The notes under the pieces: model-generated
Told to the model about the DNA's origin: nothing
Database searches by the model: none
The model's input: only the letters and a program-made list of their open reading frames with translations
Assembly: GCF_002998925.1 (NCBI RefSeq)
Contig: NZ_CP027228.1
Span: 186,001-250,000, forward strand
Length of the DNA stretch: 64,000 nucleotides
Reading direction: 5' to 3'
Source: Mogibacterium diversum
Lineage (GTDB): Bacteria > Bacillota > Clostridia > Peptostreptococcales > Anaerovoracaceae
In this document: in pieces, positions 32,291-41,597 of the stretch
Layout of the letters: each line of letters starts with the position of its first letter
How positions within the stretch are numbered: position 1 is the stretch's first letter
Made by a program: the position numbers and the translations under genes

Positions 32291-32827
32291 ATGGAAAAGT
32301 ATTTAGAGCTAACCGAGAGGCTAGTTGGCGTGTTCGATCGTAGTAGTAGTGACTATTTAGAAATTAAGATATCGGACTATGCTTTAACTCTTAAGAAAGG
32401 CTCGTCTGTATGTGCAGTACCATCAGTACCTGTGACAGAAGTAGTAGCACCTACAGTATCCCTGCAGCCTGTCGCTCCTGATTCGGTACCAGCCGTGCAG
32501 ACAAGGGCCGTAGCAGAGGCAAATGATGCATCTAGCTTAGAAGCATCTGCGCCTGCTAAGGAGTTGGATACAGCCTCTCTTAACACAGAAGTTGTAAAAT
32601 CACCGATTGTAGGAGTGTTCTACGCAGCAAAGGATCCTAATTCACCTCCATTCGTGAAGGTCGGAGATACTGTGAAGAAAGGTGATGTGCTCTGCATCCT
32701 AGAATCGATGAAGATGATGAATGAGATTAGATCTGATTATGATGGGGTAATCAAGGAAATCAAGTGCAAGAACGAAGAGCTTGTAGAGTTTGATCAGGTT
32801 ATGTTTGTGCTGGAGAAAGGTGAATGA
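32291..32827 (+). CDS. accB: Acetyl-CoA carboxylase biotin carboxyl carrier protein
   Basis: The 178-residue carrier has an N-terminal helical part, a flexible Ala/Pro/Val/Ser-rich linker (about 40-100) and the C-terminal biotinyl domain with ILESMKMMNEI; K141 is the biotinylated lysine. It moves carboxybiotin between AccC and the AccAD carboxyltransferase. It follows acpP by two bases and overlaps accC by four (ATGA), so translation is coupled. The biotin ligase and a biotin transporter are encoded at the end of the same operon. Confidence 0.95.
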   Translation: MEKYLELTERLVGVFDRSSSDYLEIKISDYALTLKKGSSVCAVPSVPVTEVVAPTVSLQPVAPDSVPAVQTRAVAEANDASSLEASAPAKELDTASLNTEVVKSPIVGVFYAAKDPNSPPFVKVGDTVKKGDVLCILESMKMMNEIRSDYDGVIKEIKCKNEELVEFDQVMFVLEKGE

Positions 32828-34194
32828 TTAGAAAGGTCTTAATAGCTAACCGCGGAGAGATTGCGCTGAGCATACAGAGAAATTGTAATGAAATGGGTGT
32901 CGAGACTGTTGCGGTTTATTCAGATGTAGATAAAGGTCAACCGGCGATATATTTGGCAGATCAGTCAATATGTATCGGGTCAGGAAAGAGTTCTGCATCA
33001 TACCTAAATGTTGCGAATATCCTGACCGCTGCGATTGAGTCGGGCTGCGAAGCTATCCATCCTGGATATGGTTTTCTAGCTGAAAATGGTGATTTTGCAG
33101 AAAAAGTAGAGGCTTGTGGGCTAAAACTCATAGGACCATCATCGAGGGTGATTAATCTTATGGGTAATAAGCTTTCCGCCAGAGGTCTCATGGAAGAGAG
33201 TGGTGTTCCAGTTGTACCTGGATGCAATGATGTAGTCCATGATGAGGATCAGCTCTACAGGATTGCTGATGAGATTGGTTATCCCGTCCTTCTGAAGGCA
33301 TCGGCTGGTGGCGGTGGAAAAGGCATGCGCAGAATCTATAAGCGTGAAGATCTCGTTGCTGGCTGGGAACTAACAAGGAGGGAGGCAAAGGCGTCATTTG
33401 CAAACGATGATATCTATATTGAGAAGCTAATTGAGAATCCTAGGCATATCGAGATTCAGGTACTTGCGGATAGCCTCGGAAATGTTGTGTACCTACCAGA
33501 GAGAGACTGCAGTATCCAGAGAAATAACCAGAAGATTATCGAGGAGAGCCCTAGCAGAGCTAACAGCGATTTACTGGAAAAGATGTATAAGTCTGCCGTG
33601 ATGTGTGCAAAGGCTTGTGGTTACGAAGGTACAGGAACTGTAGAGTTCATAGTAGATAAATACGACAATTATTATTTCATGGAGATGAACACGAGGATTC
33701 AGGTCGAGTATCCGGTAACAGAGATGGTCACAGGAATTAACCTTATCAAGGAGCAGATCAGAATTGCTTCGGGACTTCCTCTATCTGTAAAGCAGGAAGA
33801 TGTAGCAGCTAATGGTCATGCGATTGAGGTTAGAGTTAATGCCCAAAATCCTTATGATGATTTCAGGCCAAGTTGTGGTGAGATAAGCTTCTTTCTACCA
33901 CCAGGTGGTCTCGACACGAGATTTGAGACCGCGCTATATCAAGGTGCAAAAATACTGCCATTCTACGATTCTATGATGGCAAAGCTAATCGTAAAGGGAA
34001 GTACGCGAATGGATGCTATAAAGAAGCTTAGACGTGCAGTTTCTGAGACGATTATAGACGGTGTTCCAACTAACCTAGGATTTATCTATGCGATACTGTA
34101 TGACAAGGATTTTATCCTTGGGAACATTGATACAAATTATGTTGCTCACAAGGAAGCTGAGCTTCTGGAAAGCATGCATGTAACGGGAGAATAG
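32824..34194 (+). CDS. accC: Acetyl-CoA carboxylase, biotin carboxylase subunit
   Basis: The 456-residue ATP-grasp enzyme carboxylates biotin on AccB using bicarbonate and ATP. Features in order are IRKVLIANRGEIALSIQR at the N-terminus, the glycine-rich ATP loop KASAGGGGKGMRR (about 158-170), the EMNTRIQVEYPVTEMVTG stretch (about 286-303) with catalytic residues, and the C-terminal domain. Its length matches stand-alone AccC, not pyruvate carboxylase. The start overlaps the accB stop. Confidence 0.97.
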   Translation: MIRKVLIANRGEIALSIQRNCNEMGVETVAVYSDVDKGQPAIYLADQSICIGSGKSSASYLNVANILTAAIESGCEAIHPGYGFLAENGDFAEKVEACGLKLIGPSSRVINLMGNKLSARGLMEESGVPVVPGCNDVVHDEDQLYRIADEIGYPVLLKASAGGGGKGMRRIYKREDLVAGWELTRREAKASFANDDIYIEKLIENPRHIEIQVLADSLGNVVYLPERDCSIQRNNQKIIEESPSRANSDLLEKMYKSAVMCAKACGYEGTGTVEFIVDKYDNYYFMEMNTRIQVEYPVTEMVTGINLIKEQIRIASGLPLSVKQEDVAANGHAIEVRVNAQNPYDDFRPSCGEISFFLPPGGLDTRFETALYQGAKILPFYDSMMAKLIVKGSTRMDAIKKLRRAVSETIIDGVPTNLGFIYAILYDKDFILGNIDTNYVAHKEAELLESMHVTGE

Positions 34195-34200
34195 CAGAAA

Positions 34201-35088
34201 ATGGGAAGCTTAAATAAGCGAAAAAATCTATTGTCCGCAATTAAGAGTATAAGAGGCGGGAGCAAGCAGAATCAGGTTAGGCGTGAGCCTCGAAGAGCGC
34301 TTCCCGACCTTTTTCTTAAGTGTGAAGGGTGTAAGTCAGTAATCGACTACAAGGAGTTCGTAGAACATCTTAAGATATGCCCAGAGTGCGGATATCACAT
34401 GAAGATGAACGGACATGAGCGCTTCGAGTACCTCATGGATGAGGGATATGAAAAAATCAGTTTTGGTAGCGAGCTAAAAGACCCAATTTCTTTTCCTAAG
34501 TATGATGAAAAGCGTGCTAAGGAAGAAAAGAAGTCGGGGCTTAATGAGGCTGTTTCTATCGTTAAGGGTACGATAGAAGGGAAGCCTGTTTTAGTGGCGG
34601 TGCTTGAACTTCAATATATGATGGGAAGCCTTGGTACATACGTGGGCGAAGAGCTGACTAAGATGTTCGAATATGCGATTAGTAATGAACTTCCAGTTGT
34701 CGTATTTTCAGCTTCGGGAGGAGCTAGAATGCAGGAGGGAATTTTTTCTCTCATGCAGATGGCCAAGACGAGCGCTGCTATCGGAAAGTTTCAAGATGCG
34801 GGATTGCTCTATATAAGTGTTTTGACAAATCCTACCACAGGAGGAGTATCAGCGAGCTTCGCATCCCTTGGGGACATCATCATAGCTGAGCCTAATGCGC
34901 TGATTGGATTTGCAGGACCAAGGGTAATTGAGCAGACCATCAAAAAGAAGCTGCCAAAAGGGTTCCAAAGAGCTGAGAAACTTGAGGAATGCGGTTTTGT
35001 AGATATTATTTGCGAAAGAGAGAGCCAGCGTAGACTGATTGCTAAGCTGCTCAAGCACCATGTGAAGATTGGAGCAAAATATGAGTAA
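34201..35088 (+). CDS. accD: Acetyl-CoA carboxyltransferase, beta subunit
   Basis: The 295-residue subunit has a four-cysteine zinc ribbon (CEGCKSVIDYKEF then CPECG; C-x2-C-x15-C-x2-C, about residues 41-62). The crotonase-type carboxyltransferase domain follows, with SASGGARMQEGIFSLMQMAK and TNPTTGGVSASFASLGD. With AccA it transfers the carboxyl group to acetyl-CoA to form malonyl-CoA. The ribosome binding site is weak, and the gene follows accC by six bases, so coupling is likely. It overlaps the accA start by eight bases. Confidence 0.95.
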   Translation: MGSLNKRKNLLSAIKSIRGGSKQNQVRREPRRALPDLFLKCEGCKSVIDYKEFVEHLKICPECGYHMKMNGHERFEYLMDEGYEKISFGSELKDPISFPKYDEKRAKEEKKSGLNEAVSIVKGTIEGKPVLVAVLELQYMMGSLGTYVGEELTKMFEYAISNELPVVVFSASGGARMQEGIFSLMQMAKTSAAIGKFQDAGLLYISVLTNPTTGGVSASFASLGDIIIAEPNALIGFAGPRVIEQTIKKKLPKGFQRAEKLEECGFVDIICERESQRRLIAKLLKHHVKIGAKYE

Positions 35089-35851
35089 TGCTTATGAAAT
35101 AGTTAAAAAGGCAAGATCTAGCAACAGGCTTAGATCTAAAGAGGTTATCGAAAGGCTTTTCGAAGACATAGTCTACCTTAAGGGTGACAGGTGCTTCGGG
35201 GACTCCAAAACGATAATCGGTGGAATCGGATCATTTGAGGAAAGACCGGTTACCTTTATCGGGATTCAGAAAGGGCGTGGTATTGAAGAGGGGGTAGAAA
35301 CGAACTTCGGAATGCCAATGCCTGAAGGATATCGCAAGGCCATGAGGTTGATGGATCAGGCTGAAAAATTCAGAAGACCTGTAATTACATTTATAGACAC
35401 ACCAGGTGCATATCCAGGTGTAGGTGCAGAAGAGCGTGGACAGTTTGAAGCTATAGCATCTTCACTAGAGAAGATGTCGATGCTGACAGTCCCCGTAATT
35501 GCAGTGGTTATAGGTGAAGGCGGATCTGGTGGTGCGTTAGCCCTATCTGTAGCTAACAAGATATTTATGTTTAAAAATGCCGTGTATTCGATTCTTTCAC
35601 CCGAAGGTTTTGCATCGATTCTATGGAAGGATGCAGGGCTTGCCGAAAAGGCTGCTGACGTAATGAAAATCACTTCACAGGATTTATATGACTTCGGAAT
35701 TGTAGACGAAATCATAGATGAGAATGGGGATAAGGTAAACTTTACACAGCTTAGAAATTTGATTTCAACTGAGCTTCAGTCCTTGTCTGACATGACTGGC
35801 GAGGAGATTAGAGAGCGCAGATACGATAAATTTAGAGAGATTAGAGGATAA
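35081..35851 (+). CDS. accA: Acetyl-CoA carboxyltransferase, alpha subunit
   Basis: This 256-residue alpha subunit shows RCFGDSKTIIGGIG, the FGMPMPEGYRKAMRLMDQAE block, the CoA-site IDTPGAYPGVGAEERGQ and EGGSGGALALSVANK. It is shorter at the N-terminus than the Escherichia coli subunit (about 319), as is usual in many Bacillota where the N-terminal helix is reduced. The ATG at 35081 lies inside the end of accD (ATATGAGTAA), eight bases before its stop. The alternative start at 35069 adds four residues without a better ribosome binding site. Confidence 0.95.
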   Translation: MSNAYEIVKKARSSNRLRSKEVIERLFEDIVYLKGDRCFGDSKTIIGGIGSFEERPVTFIGIQKGRGIEEGVETNFGMPMPEGYRKAMRLMDQAEKFRRPVITFIDTPGAYPGVGAEERGQFEAIASSLEKMSMLTVPVIAVVIGEGGSGGALALSVANKIFMFKNAVYSILSPEGFASILWKDAGLAEKAADVMKITSQDLYDFGIVDEIIDENGDKVNFTQLRNLISTELQSLSDMTGEEIRERRYDKFREIRG

Positions 35852-35852
35852 G

Positions 35853-36746
35853 ATGGGACTTAAAGTTAAGGACATTAAGAGCTTGACTAGAGGAGTTAAG
35901 CGTAGCAATAAGTACTATGAAGAAAGACTCGATACGACTGACGAGTGGATTCTAACTCGTACGGGGATTGAAAATCGCTACATAACGGAGGAAACTCCGT
36001 CAGAGATGGCTAAGGATCTCGCTGACCAACTTGAATTCGATCGAGATAAGGTAAAGGCGCTTATCGTCGCATCTTTCTCGAGTGACGTTAGGATTCCTTC
36101 GATTGCGGGTATACTCCACAAGAGATTAGAACTTAATAACAGCTGTTTTTCTGTAGACATTAATGCTGCCTGTGCAGGTTTTGTGTCGGCTATGATTATG
36201 GCCGAGCGCATGCTTAATCCTGGAGAAGAGGCTATTCTCGTTGCCAGCGAACAGGTTAGCAGATATATAGATTTTAACGACAGAGGGATAGCTGTACTGT
36301 TTGGAGATGGGTGTGCAGGCATTGTAGTTGAGAAAAACGATAAGCTGTGGCTGAGCGATGCGAGTACGTATGGAGATGATCGGGTAATCGTAATGGACGA
36401 CAATGATTTCATCCAGATGAATGGTCAAGAGGTGTTCAAATTCGCGATAAGTAAAGTCCCAGAATCTCTTGAGCGCCTACTAGAAAGAGCTGATCTCACT
36501 GGAGCCGATATAGATTATGTCGCTGCTCATCAAGCTAATGTGAGGATACTCGAGCAGATTTCCAAGAGAACTGGAATAGACGAGGATAAGGTTCTAAAGA
36601 ATATAAGAGAACGAGGAAATACCTCGGCAGCATCTGTTCCAACACTTTTGTACGAGTACAGGGATAAGTTTAAAGATGGGGATAAGGTTCTGTTCACGGC
36701 TTTTGGAGCGGGACTAATTGTTAATTCGGTACTGATGGAGTGGTAG
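35853..36746 (+). CDS. fabH: Beta-ketoacyl-ACP synthase III
   Basis: The 297-residue condensing enzyme joins acetyl- or branched acyl-CoA with malonyl-ACP to start chains. The catalytic triad is visible: C107 in NAACAGFVSA, H226 in AAHQANVRI and N256 in RGNTSAASVP. The N-terminus TTDEWILTRTGIENRYI is typical. It is about 20 residues shorter than Escherichia coli FabH and lacks part of the extreme N-terminus (it begins MGLKVKDIKSLTRG), but the core is complete. It begins one base after the accA stop. Acyl specificity is not predictable by eye. Confidence 0.92.
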   Translation: MGLKVKDIKSLTRGVKRSNKYYEERLDTTDEWILTRTGIENRYITEETPSEMAKDLADQLEFDRDKVKALIVASFSSDVRIPSIAGILHKRLELNNSCFSVDINAACAGFVSAMIMAERMLNPGEEAILVASEQVSRYIDFNDRGIAVLFGDGCAGIVVEKNDKLWLSDASTYGDDRVIVMDDNDFIQMNGQEVFKFAISKVPESLERLLERADLTGADIDYVAAHQANVRILEQISKRTGIDEDKVLKNIRERGNTSAASVPTLLYEYRDKFKDGDKVLFTAFGAGLIVNSVLMEW

Positions 36747-36748
36747 AG

Positions 36749-37672
36749 ATGAACTTAGATAAATTACTAAATATTAAATATCCGATAATTCAGGGAGGAA
36801 TGGCGAATATAACAGATGGTAAATTTGCAGCCGCTGTATCTAACGCCGGAGCTCTAGGGACGATTGGTTCGGGCGGCATGAAGGCTGATGTACTTGCCAA
36901 AGAAATTGACATATGTAAAGGTCTAACAGATAAGCCTTTTGCAGTAAATCTGATTATGTTCCGTTCAGATATTAAGGAGCTTGTTGAGGTTGTGTGCAGG
37001 GCGAAGGTTCCGTATGTAATCGCTGGAGCAGGCAGCCCTGGCCCATATATGGAGGATTTCCAAGCTGCTGGAATAAAGGTTATGCCGGTTATATCATCGC
37101 CGCTTCAGATTAAGCGCCTCGATAAGTTCGATATATTTGCTTACATTGCAGAGGGGATGGAAGCAGGAGGTCATATCGGGGAGATGACGACTATGACTCT
37201 GATCTATCAGGTAGCGGGTGCAACTGATAAACCGATAATTGCAGGCGGAGGAATCGGATCGGGTGCACAGATGCTAGCTGCGGAAGTGCTGGGAGCTAAA
37301 GGTGTTCAAATCGGAACAGCCTTTCTCTTCACCGATGAAGTTCCCGTTCACCAGAACTATAAGGATTTGCTGATGCATACTGAATCCCATCGCATTACGT
37401 CAATCGGAAATCTAAATGGAAGACCTATGCGACTTGTCAAGAATCCGATGACCAGAGAGTTTAAGGAGCTTGAAAGGAGCGAGAGTGATAAGGAAGTGCT
37501 TGAGGATTTCACGCTTGGAAGATTAAGAAAAGCAGTATATGAAGGTGATGTGGATCAGGGTTCTGTTATGGCAGGATACACAGCTGCTCAGTTTGATAGG
37601 CTGTATTCAGTTTCTGAGCTACTTGAGAAATTGATGAGTGAATATCAGCTCGCAAAGAATAGCGTTAAATAG
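36749..37672 (+). CDS. fabK: FMN-dependent enoyl-ACP reductase II
   Basis: The 307-residue flavoprotein has a nitronate-monooxygenase-like TIM barrel: KYPIIQGGMANITDGKFAAA at the N-terminus, then FAVNLIMFRSD, the catalytic histidine region EGMEAGGHIGEMTT (about 136-149), and the flavin-binding IIAGGGIGSGAQMLAAEVLG. It reduces the trans-2-enoyl-ACP double bond with NAD(P)H. No FabI or FabL is in the window, so this is the enoyl reductase of the operon; FabK enzymes are known to be insensitive to triclosan. The ATG at 36749, with GGAG upstream, is preferred to the frame opening at 36740. Confidence 0.95.
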   Translation: MNLDKLLNIKYPIIQGGMANITDGKFAAAVSNAGALGTIGSGGMKADVLAKEIDICKGLTDKPFAVNLIMFRSDIKELVEVVCRAKVPYVIAGAGSPGPYMEDFQAAGIKVMPVISSPLQIKRLDKFDIFAYIAEGMEAGGHIGEMTTMTLIYQVAGATDKPIIAGGGIGSGAQMLAAEVLGAKGVQIGTAFLFTDEVPVHQNYKDLLMHTESHRITSIGNLNGRPMRLVKNPMTREFKELERSESDKEVLEDFTLGRLRKAVYEGDVDQGSVMAGYTAAQFDRLYSVSELLEKLMSEYQLAKNSVK

Positions 37673-37730
37673 AGAGACCTATTTACATAAATGACAGTAA
37701 AGTAAATCTATCAGAGAAATAGAGGAGATA

Positions 37731-38654
37731 ATGGGTAATTTAGCAGTAATATTCGCTGGACAGGGTTCGCAGTATGAGGGTATGGGCAGTAAGCTGTATG
37801 ATAGATATCCCGAGATTAGAGGCATATATGACAGACTAGGCAGAGAACTCACAGACATGTCCTTCAGAGGTAGCATCGATGACATATCTAAGACTAACAA
37901 TCTTCAGCCAATCATGATTGCTTTTCAGCTTGCCGTGTTGAAACTGATTCGCACACATAAACCGGATCTTCTAAAGGGACTTATGTCAACGTGCGGACTC
38001 AGCCTAGGCGAATACAGTGCACTAGCACTATCAGAAATAATCGACGAAGGCGATGCACTAAGACTTGTTGCTGTGCGTGGAGCCCTGATGGGAGAAGCAT
38101 CAGAGAATAGAAATAGCAAAATGCTAGCAATTCTCAAGATGACTGAAGACGAAGTTAGAGAGGTTCTGCAGGGCAATCCTAAATTCGAAGAGAAGGTATA
38201 TATCGCTAACATAAACAGCAGTCGGCAGATCATTGTATCAGGTGAAGGTGACGCAATAGATGAACTTAAGGATTTTCTAAAGGCTAACAGGAAGCTTGCT
38301 AAACCTCTTACAGTTAGCGGAGCATTCCATACTCCGTTTATGGAATCGGCAAGGGTTGGATTTATGAAAACCCTTGAAGGGACTTCATTTAGAGTACCAG
38401 AAATTTCATATTATCCAAATGTTACTGGAGAGAAGTACGATGGAACGCCGATGGTCCATGTGTTATCGGAACAGATAGTGTCACCGGTGCTCCTCTACAA
38501 GACATTCAAAAATATGGTAGATGATGGGGTTACACGTTTTCTGGAAATCGGTCCAGGTGGTGTACTTTCTACAATCCTAGAGAGAGAATTTGAAGGTCTA
38601 GAGGTTAGCACGATTAAGAACGATGATGATTTGATTGAACTACTTGAAGCCTAG
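37731..38654 (+). CDS. fabD: Malonyl-CoA:ACP transacylase
   Basis: The 307-residue acyltransferase has the N-terminal IFAGQGSQYEGMG, the active-site serine in GLSLGEYSAL (about 87-96) and a histidine in SGAFHTPFM near position 200. It loads malonate onto ACP. A 58-base gap separates it from fabK, the largest inside the operon, but there is no terminator or promoter of note. GAGGAGAT lies just before the ATG. It ends about 40 bases before fabG. Confidence 0.95.
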   Translation: MGNLAVIFAGQGSQYEGMGSKLYDRYPEIRGIYDRLGRELTDMSFRGSIDDISKTNNLQPIMIAFQLAVLKLIRTHKPDLLKGLMSTCGLSLGEYSALALSEIIDEGDALRLVAVRGALMGEASENRNSKMLAILKMTEDEVREVLQGNPKFEEKVYIANINSSRQIIVSGEGDAIDELKDFLKANRKLAKPLTVSGAFHTPFMESARVGFMKTLEGTSFRVPEISYYPNVTGEKYDGTPMVHVLSEQIVSPVLLYKTFKNMVDDGVTRFLEIGPGGVLSTILEREFEGLEVSTIKNDDDLIELLEA

Positions 38655-38695
38655 GCCAAGTGTTCAAATTCTTAGAAATAAAAAGGAGTATATGT

Positions 38696-39433
38696 ATGGC
38701 GAATAAAGTAGCGCTTATTACAGGAGCTGCTGGTGGAATAGGCACAGCAATTGCCGAAAAGCTGAAGAGCGAAGGGTTTGATCTTGCACTAAATGTTCGT
38801 ACCGTGAAGCCACAGTTTAAAGAGCTAGTAGAGAGGTTATCGGACGAAAGCTGCCATGTGCAGGTGGTGCTCGGTGATATCGCAAGAGCTGAAGATTGTA
38901 AGAGGATGGTAGAGGAAGTCATCGAGGAACAGGGGCAGATTGATGTGCTTGTTAATAATGCAGGTATCACCAGGGATAAGCTCGTCATGCAGATGAGCGA
39001 GGCTGACTTTGAAGATGTTATAACCACTAACCTAAATGGTGCTTTCTATCTAAGCAAATACGTGTCGAGATACATGATGAAGAGACGTAGTGGCAGAATC
39101 ATCAACATGGCTTCGGTCGTAGGTCTACATGGTAACGCTGGACAGGCTAACTATGCTGCTGCAAAGGCAGGTCTTGTAGGCATGACCAAGTCATTCGCAA
39201 AGGAATTCGCATCGAGAAATATCCTCGTGAATGCGATAGCACCGGGGTTCATAGAGACACCGATGACTGAAAAATTGACGGAGCAGGTAAAAGATAAAAT
39301 TAAGGCTGAGATTCCACTCGGCAAGATTGGGGAGCCGAGCGATGTTGCGAATCTGACAGCGTTTCTTGCTGGAGATGAATCGCGCTACATTACAGGCCAG
39401 GTTATATCAGTAGATGGGGGTATGAACATATAA
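38696..39433 (+). CDS. fabG: 3-oxoacyl-ACP reductase
   Basis: This 245-residue short-chain dehydrogenase reduces 3-oxoacyl-ACP with NADPH. It shows the cofactor motif TGAAGGIGTAIA, the NNAG turn (DVLVNNAGITRD), the catalytic serine in INMASVVG, and YxxxK in NYAAAKAG. The ATG at 38696 is preceded by AAGGAG at seven bases; the frame opens further upstream. The stop TAA overlaps the fabF ATG by one base, so translation is coupled. Confidence 0.95.
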   Translation: MANKVALITGAAGGIGTAIAEKLKSEGFDLALNVRTVKPQFKELVERLSDESCHVQVVLGDIARAEDCKRMVEEVIEEQGQIDVLVNNAGITRDKLVMQMSEADFEDVITTNLNGAFYLSKYVSRYMMKRRSGRIINMASVVGLHGNAGQANYAAAKAGLVGMTKSFAKEFASRNILVNAIAPGFIETPMTEKLTEQVKDKIKAEIPLGKIGEPSDVANLTAFLAGDESRYITGQVISVDGGMNI

Positions 39434-40668
39434 TGAGTAGAGTAGTATTAACTGGTATCGGCATGGTTACTCCGTTAGGAAACAGTGCAGCTGAAGTGCT
39501 TGAGGGAATCAAGAATTCGCGCTGTGGAATCGGAGAAATCACAAGATATGATGCAAGTGATAGAGCTGTTAAGCTAGCTGCAGAAGTAAAGGACTACAAT
39601 CCCGACGATTACTTTGATAAAAGAGAACAGAGGCGATTGGATAGAGTCACTCAATTTGGTATAATAGCCGGCAGAAGAGCTTTGGAAAATGCTAATCTCA
39701 CAAGAGAATATTTGTCAAATGAAAGAGCCGGAGTCTTTGTTTCCTCTGGAATCGGTGGAATAAGCACTATCGAGTCAGAGCATGCCAAGGGTATGAGTCG
39801 TGGCTTCGACAAGGTGTCGCCATATTACATCCCGATGGCAATAATAAATCTAACAGCTGGAAATATCGCCATTGATTTAAATGCTCACGGTTCTTGTCAG
39901 GCTATGGTTACGGCTTGCTCCAGTGCAACTAATGCCATCGGTGAGGCATACCGCCACATCAAGCATGGGTATGCTGATATCATGTTTGCCGGAGGCAGCG
40001 AGGCTCCTATCACGGAACTCTCGGTAGGTGGATTTACCTCTATGAAGGCGCTATCGCTCTCTCAAAATCCTAACAGGGCGTCGATTCCATTCGATAAGAA
40101 GAGAGATGGATTTGTAATGGGTGAAGGCGCGACTGTGCTAGTTCTAGAGGAATACGAACATGCGGTCAATAGAGGTGCTAATATCCTGGCAGAGATTGTA
40201 GGGTACAGTGATACCTGCGATGCAAATCATATCACAGCTCCTTGCGAGGATGGAAAATTTGCCGCGCAGGCCATGGTACAGGCAATAGCAGATGCTGGGA
40301 TTAAGACTTGCGATATCGATTACATCAATGCGCACGGAACGTCAACTCCTCTCAATGACAAATATGAAACGGCAGCTATAAAGCGTGCATTTGGCGAGGA
40401 CTACAGAGATGTACTCGTATCTTCTTCAAAATCACAAATAGGACACCTTCTTGGAGCTTCTGGTTCAACGGAACTAGCGATGACTATAATTTCCATGCAG
40501 GCAGGGATAGTTCCTCCAACTATAAACTACGAATATCCAGATGACGCATGCGATCTCAATCTTGTGGTCAATAGGTATAAGGAAGCAGAAATCAACTATG
40601 CGCTCAAGAATTCACTTGGGTTCGGAGGGCATAATGCATCAATCGTAGTAAAGAGGTGGACCGAATGA
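39433..40668 (+). CDS. fabF: Beta-ketoacyl-ACP synthase II
   Basis: The 411-residue elongating condensing enzyme has VVLTGIGMVTPLGN at the N-terminus, the active cysteine in VTACSSATNAIG (about 163), the histidines in INAHGTSTPLND (about 300) and in GHLLGASGS (about 337), and a C-terminal NSLGFGGHNAS. This is the FabF pattern (C-H-H), responsible for chain elongation. The end overlaps fabZ by four bases (ATGA). Confidence 0.97.
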   Translation: MSRVVLTGIGMVTPLGNSAAEVLEGIKNSRCGIGEITRYDASDRAVKLAAEVKDYNPDDYFDKREQRRLDRVTQFGIIAGRRALENANLTREYLSNERAGVFVSSGIGGISTIESEHAKGMSRGFDKVSPYYIPMAIINLTAGNIAIDLNAHGSCQAMVTACSSATNAIGEAYRHIKHGYADIMFAGGSEAPITELSVGGFTSMKALSLSQNPNRASIPFDKKRDGFVMGEGATVLVLEEYEHAVNRGANILAEIVGYSDTCDANHITAPCEDGKFAAQAMVQAIADAGIKTCDIDYINAHGTSTPLNDKYETAAIKRAFGEDYRDVLVSSSKSQIGHLLGASGSTELAMTIISMQAGIVPPTINYEYPDDACDLNLVVNRYKEAEINYALKNSLGFGGHNASIVVKRWTE

Positions 40669-41087
40669 AATTGACATATGAAGAAGTGAGAAATATTTTG
40701 CCGCACAGATACCCATTTATCATGGTTGATAAAATTGTCGAACTTGAGGCGGGAAATAAAGCTGTTGGAATTAAGAATGTTAGCGGAAATGAACCTTTCT
40801 TTCAGGGACACTTCCCTAGTGAGGCTGTAATGCCAGGAGTTCTTCAAGTGGAAGCAGTGGGACAGGTCGGCGCTGTTGCAGTCTTAATCGATCAAGAAAA
40901 GGGCGCTAATGCGTTCCTTGCGGGAATCAAGAAGGCTAGATTTCATAAGAAAATCGTTCCGGGAGATCAGCTGGAGATCCACTGCGCAATCAATAAGAGA
41001 GTCGGGAATATTGGATTTGGAGAAGGCTACATCCTAGTTGACGGTGAGAAAGCGATGTCATGCGAGATTTCATTTGCCATCATGTAG
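40665..41087 (+). CDS. fabZ: 3-hydroxyacyl-ACP dehydratase
   Basis: The 140-residue hot-dog dehydratase has the catalytic motif LPHRYPFIMVDKI (His at about 14) and the second active-site part GHFPSEAVMPGVLQVEA (Glu around 60). It converts 3-hydroxyacyl-ACP to enoyl-ACP. The ATG at 40665 overlaps the fabF stop and is preferred to the in-frame GTG at 40656. No FabA or FabM isomerase gene is seen in the operon, so the source of unsaturated fatty acids is not evident here. Confidence 0.95.
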   Translation: MKLTYEEVRNILPHRYPFIMVDKIVELEAGNKAVGIKNVSGNEPFFQGHFPSEAVMPGVLQVEAVGQVGAVAVLIDQEKGANAFLAGIKKARFHKKIVPGDQLEIHCAINKRVGNIGFGEGYILVDGEKAMSCEISFAIM

Positions 41088-41135
41088 AGCGCCAGAACTT
41101 TAATCCCTGTAGTTAAGAAAGGCGGATTTGAATAG

Positions 41136-41597
41136 ATGCTTACAGAGGTATTTGCAGAGGTATACGAGAAGTTCAAATTGAACTTATATAAGCATATGTT
41201 TGTAAATGGCGGAGGCAAGGAGCATGAGCTTACAGCGACAGAGACATTTACACTAGAGGTTATTCATGCGATGAAGAACCCTAAGGTGAGCCAGCTTGCG
41301 GAATTCCTGGAGATGTCGACACCTAATGTTGCCTATAAGATATCTTCCTTGATGAAGAAGGGATATATAGAGAAGATTCAGTCTAAAGAGGATAAGCGAG
41401 AGTATATTCTCAAGGAGACTGAAAAGTTTCACGAGTACTATAAGGCGAAGAATAGTTATATACCGATAGTGCTCGACAGATTGGCGAAGAGGTTTACAGA
41501 AGAAGAAATCGATAACCTAGAGCACATTCTTAAGGTCATGAGCGATGAGTTTATGGGTGAGGTTAATAGATTTATCGCGGACAACAAGGTCGATTAG
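41136..41597 (+). CDS. MarR-family regulator, FabT-like
   Basis: The 153-residue MarR winged-helix protein has a DNA-binding segment KVSQLAEFLEMSTPNVAYKISSLMKKGYIEK (split here as two motifs around residues 49-79: VSQLAEFLEMS and PNVAYKISSLMKKG), and the wing DKREYIL. FabT of streptococci is a MarR protein that represses fab genes in response to acyl-ACP. This gene sits between fabZ and birA, near the 3' end of the operon and not at its start, so autoregulatory feedback through the upstream operator is plausible. FapR is not seen. I infer the role from position and family. Confidence 0.75.
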   Translation: MLTEVFAEVYEKFKLNLYKHMFVNGGGKEHELTATETFTLEVIHAMKNPKVSQLAEFLEMSTPNVAYKISSLMKKGYIEKIQSKEDKREYILKETEKFHEYYKAKNSYIPIVLDRLAKRFTEEEIDNLEHILKVMSDEFMGEVNRFIADNKVD